Shown: positions 63,752 to 64,000 of the stretch, in pieces
Layout of the letters: each line of letters opens with the position of its first letter
Numbering within the stretch: the stretch's first letter is position 1
Made by a program: the position numbers and the translations under genes
Assembly (NCBI RefSeq): GCF_023921225.1
Contig: NZ_CP071527.1
Span: 816,001 to 880,000 of the forward strand
Source: Legionella lytica
GTDB taxonomy: Bacteria > Pseudomonadota > Gammaproteobacteria > Legionellales > Legionellaceae
DNA: 64,000 bases
Reading direction: 5' to 3'
Notes under the pieces: generated by a model
Told to the model about the DNA's origin: nothing
Database searches by the model: none
Seen by the model: the letters and a program-made list of their open reading frames with translations, nothing else

Positions 63752-64000
63752 AAGTGATTTTTTCTATGCAAATACAATTTTATGAATCACTTTTTGGATA
63801 ACAGCGGGTATGTTGGTCAAAATCCCACATACTTGCTATTTGGGCAAATGATTCCAATACGTGCTGAAATAGTACAGATAGAAAATATATCTGCACACGC
63901 GGATTCTAAAAAATGCTGAATTGGTTGGTGCATCTAAAAAAGCTCCCCGTAAACTAATTCACCCCACATGCTGAACCAGATGCGTTGAGAGCACTACAAT

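Noticed and set aside
1..64000. CRISPR arrays, tRNA, rRNA and intact insertion sequences
   Set aside because: Searched by eye on both strands; repeats found are dispersed palindromes with no regular spacing or spacers, and no RNA gene could be recognised.

Overview
The window looks like chromosomal DNA from a Legionella species or a close relative in the Legionellales. It is AT-rich. It carries a fatty-acyl-AMP ligase, a Cqs/Lqs-type autoinducer sensor kinase, a eukaryotic-like protein kinase, a patatin-domain protein, a leucine-rich-repeat relic and several orphan proteins typical of that group. This is inferred from gene content; no rRNA, tRNA, CRISPR array or intact mobile element was seen, so the species cannot be fixed.

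Layout. 1-3.7 kb: end of a GT2 glycosyltransferase, a Ser/Thr kinase-like protein and a secreted M15 peptidase. 3.7-11.1 kb: a potassium-uptake operon (small membrane protein, kdpF, kdpA, kdpB, kdpC, kdpD, leftward) with no kdpE beside it. 11.2-14.8 kb: a protein with a Cys-His-Asp arrangement and an ankyrin-like tail, an AlkB-type hydroxylase, a HAD phosphatase and diacylglycerol kinase. 15-18.9 kb: a tight three-gene unit of fatty-acyl-AMP ligase, an ACP fused to a glycerolipid-type acyltransferase, and a PP2C phosphatase whose DGHGG motif sits at the wrong end. 19-19.9 kb: a yqjD/yqjE/yqjK-like set. 20.1-24.7 kb: a leftward cluster of kynurenine-monooxygenase-like, heme-oxygenase-fold, FAD-linked oxidase and beta-carbonic anhydrase genes. 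24.8-29.8 kb: a PAS-GGDEF-EAL protein, a frameshifted LRR gene, and the Cqs/Lqs-like kinase coupled to a second heme-oxygenase-fold protein.

29.9-36.6 kb is a mixed region with decayed genes (a malonate decarboxylase alpha fragment, a frameshifted small lipoprotein), a cold-shock gene, a hydrolase, and a YafY regulator with VOC and GyrI-like genes. 37-42.9 kb: an FAD/NAD oxidoreductase-patatin fusion, a second Cys-His-Asp protein, tag, two acetyltransferases and an APH(6)-like kinase. 42.9-53.7 kb: dbpA, a YbiT-type ABC-F protein, an unknown protein, a K+ channel coupled to an RND pump with its adaptor, and yadGH. 54-60 kb: a bestrophin-like channel directly followed by a second carbonic anhydrase, an exported Hsp20-like protein, a NAD-dependent epimerase-like protein, TspO, a DUF421 protein, a possible ribbon-helix-helix protein, a small exported protein, and a KfrA-like protein whose divergent promoter region holds three GTCA-N9-TGAC palindromes. 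60-64 kb: a multi-spanning orphan, a UhpC/GlpT-type transporter and a decayed RAYT transposase next to a REP-type palindrome.

Many intergenic gaps hold REP-like palindromes whose arms differ between copies but whose centres are similar; a RAYT remnant in the window fits that family. The most promising material for new biology is the FAAL/ACP-acyltransferase/rearranged-PP2C operon, the oxidoreductase-patatin fusion, the bestrophin-carbonic anhydrase pair, the kynurenine-type oxidative cluster and the two candidate Cys-His-Asp enzymes.
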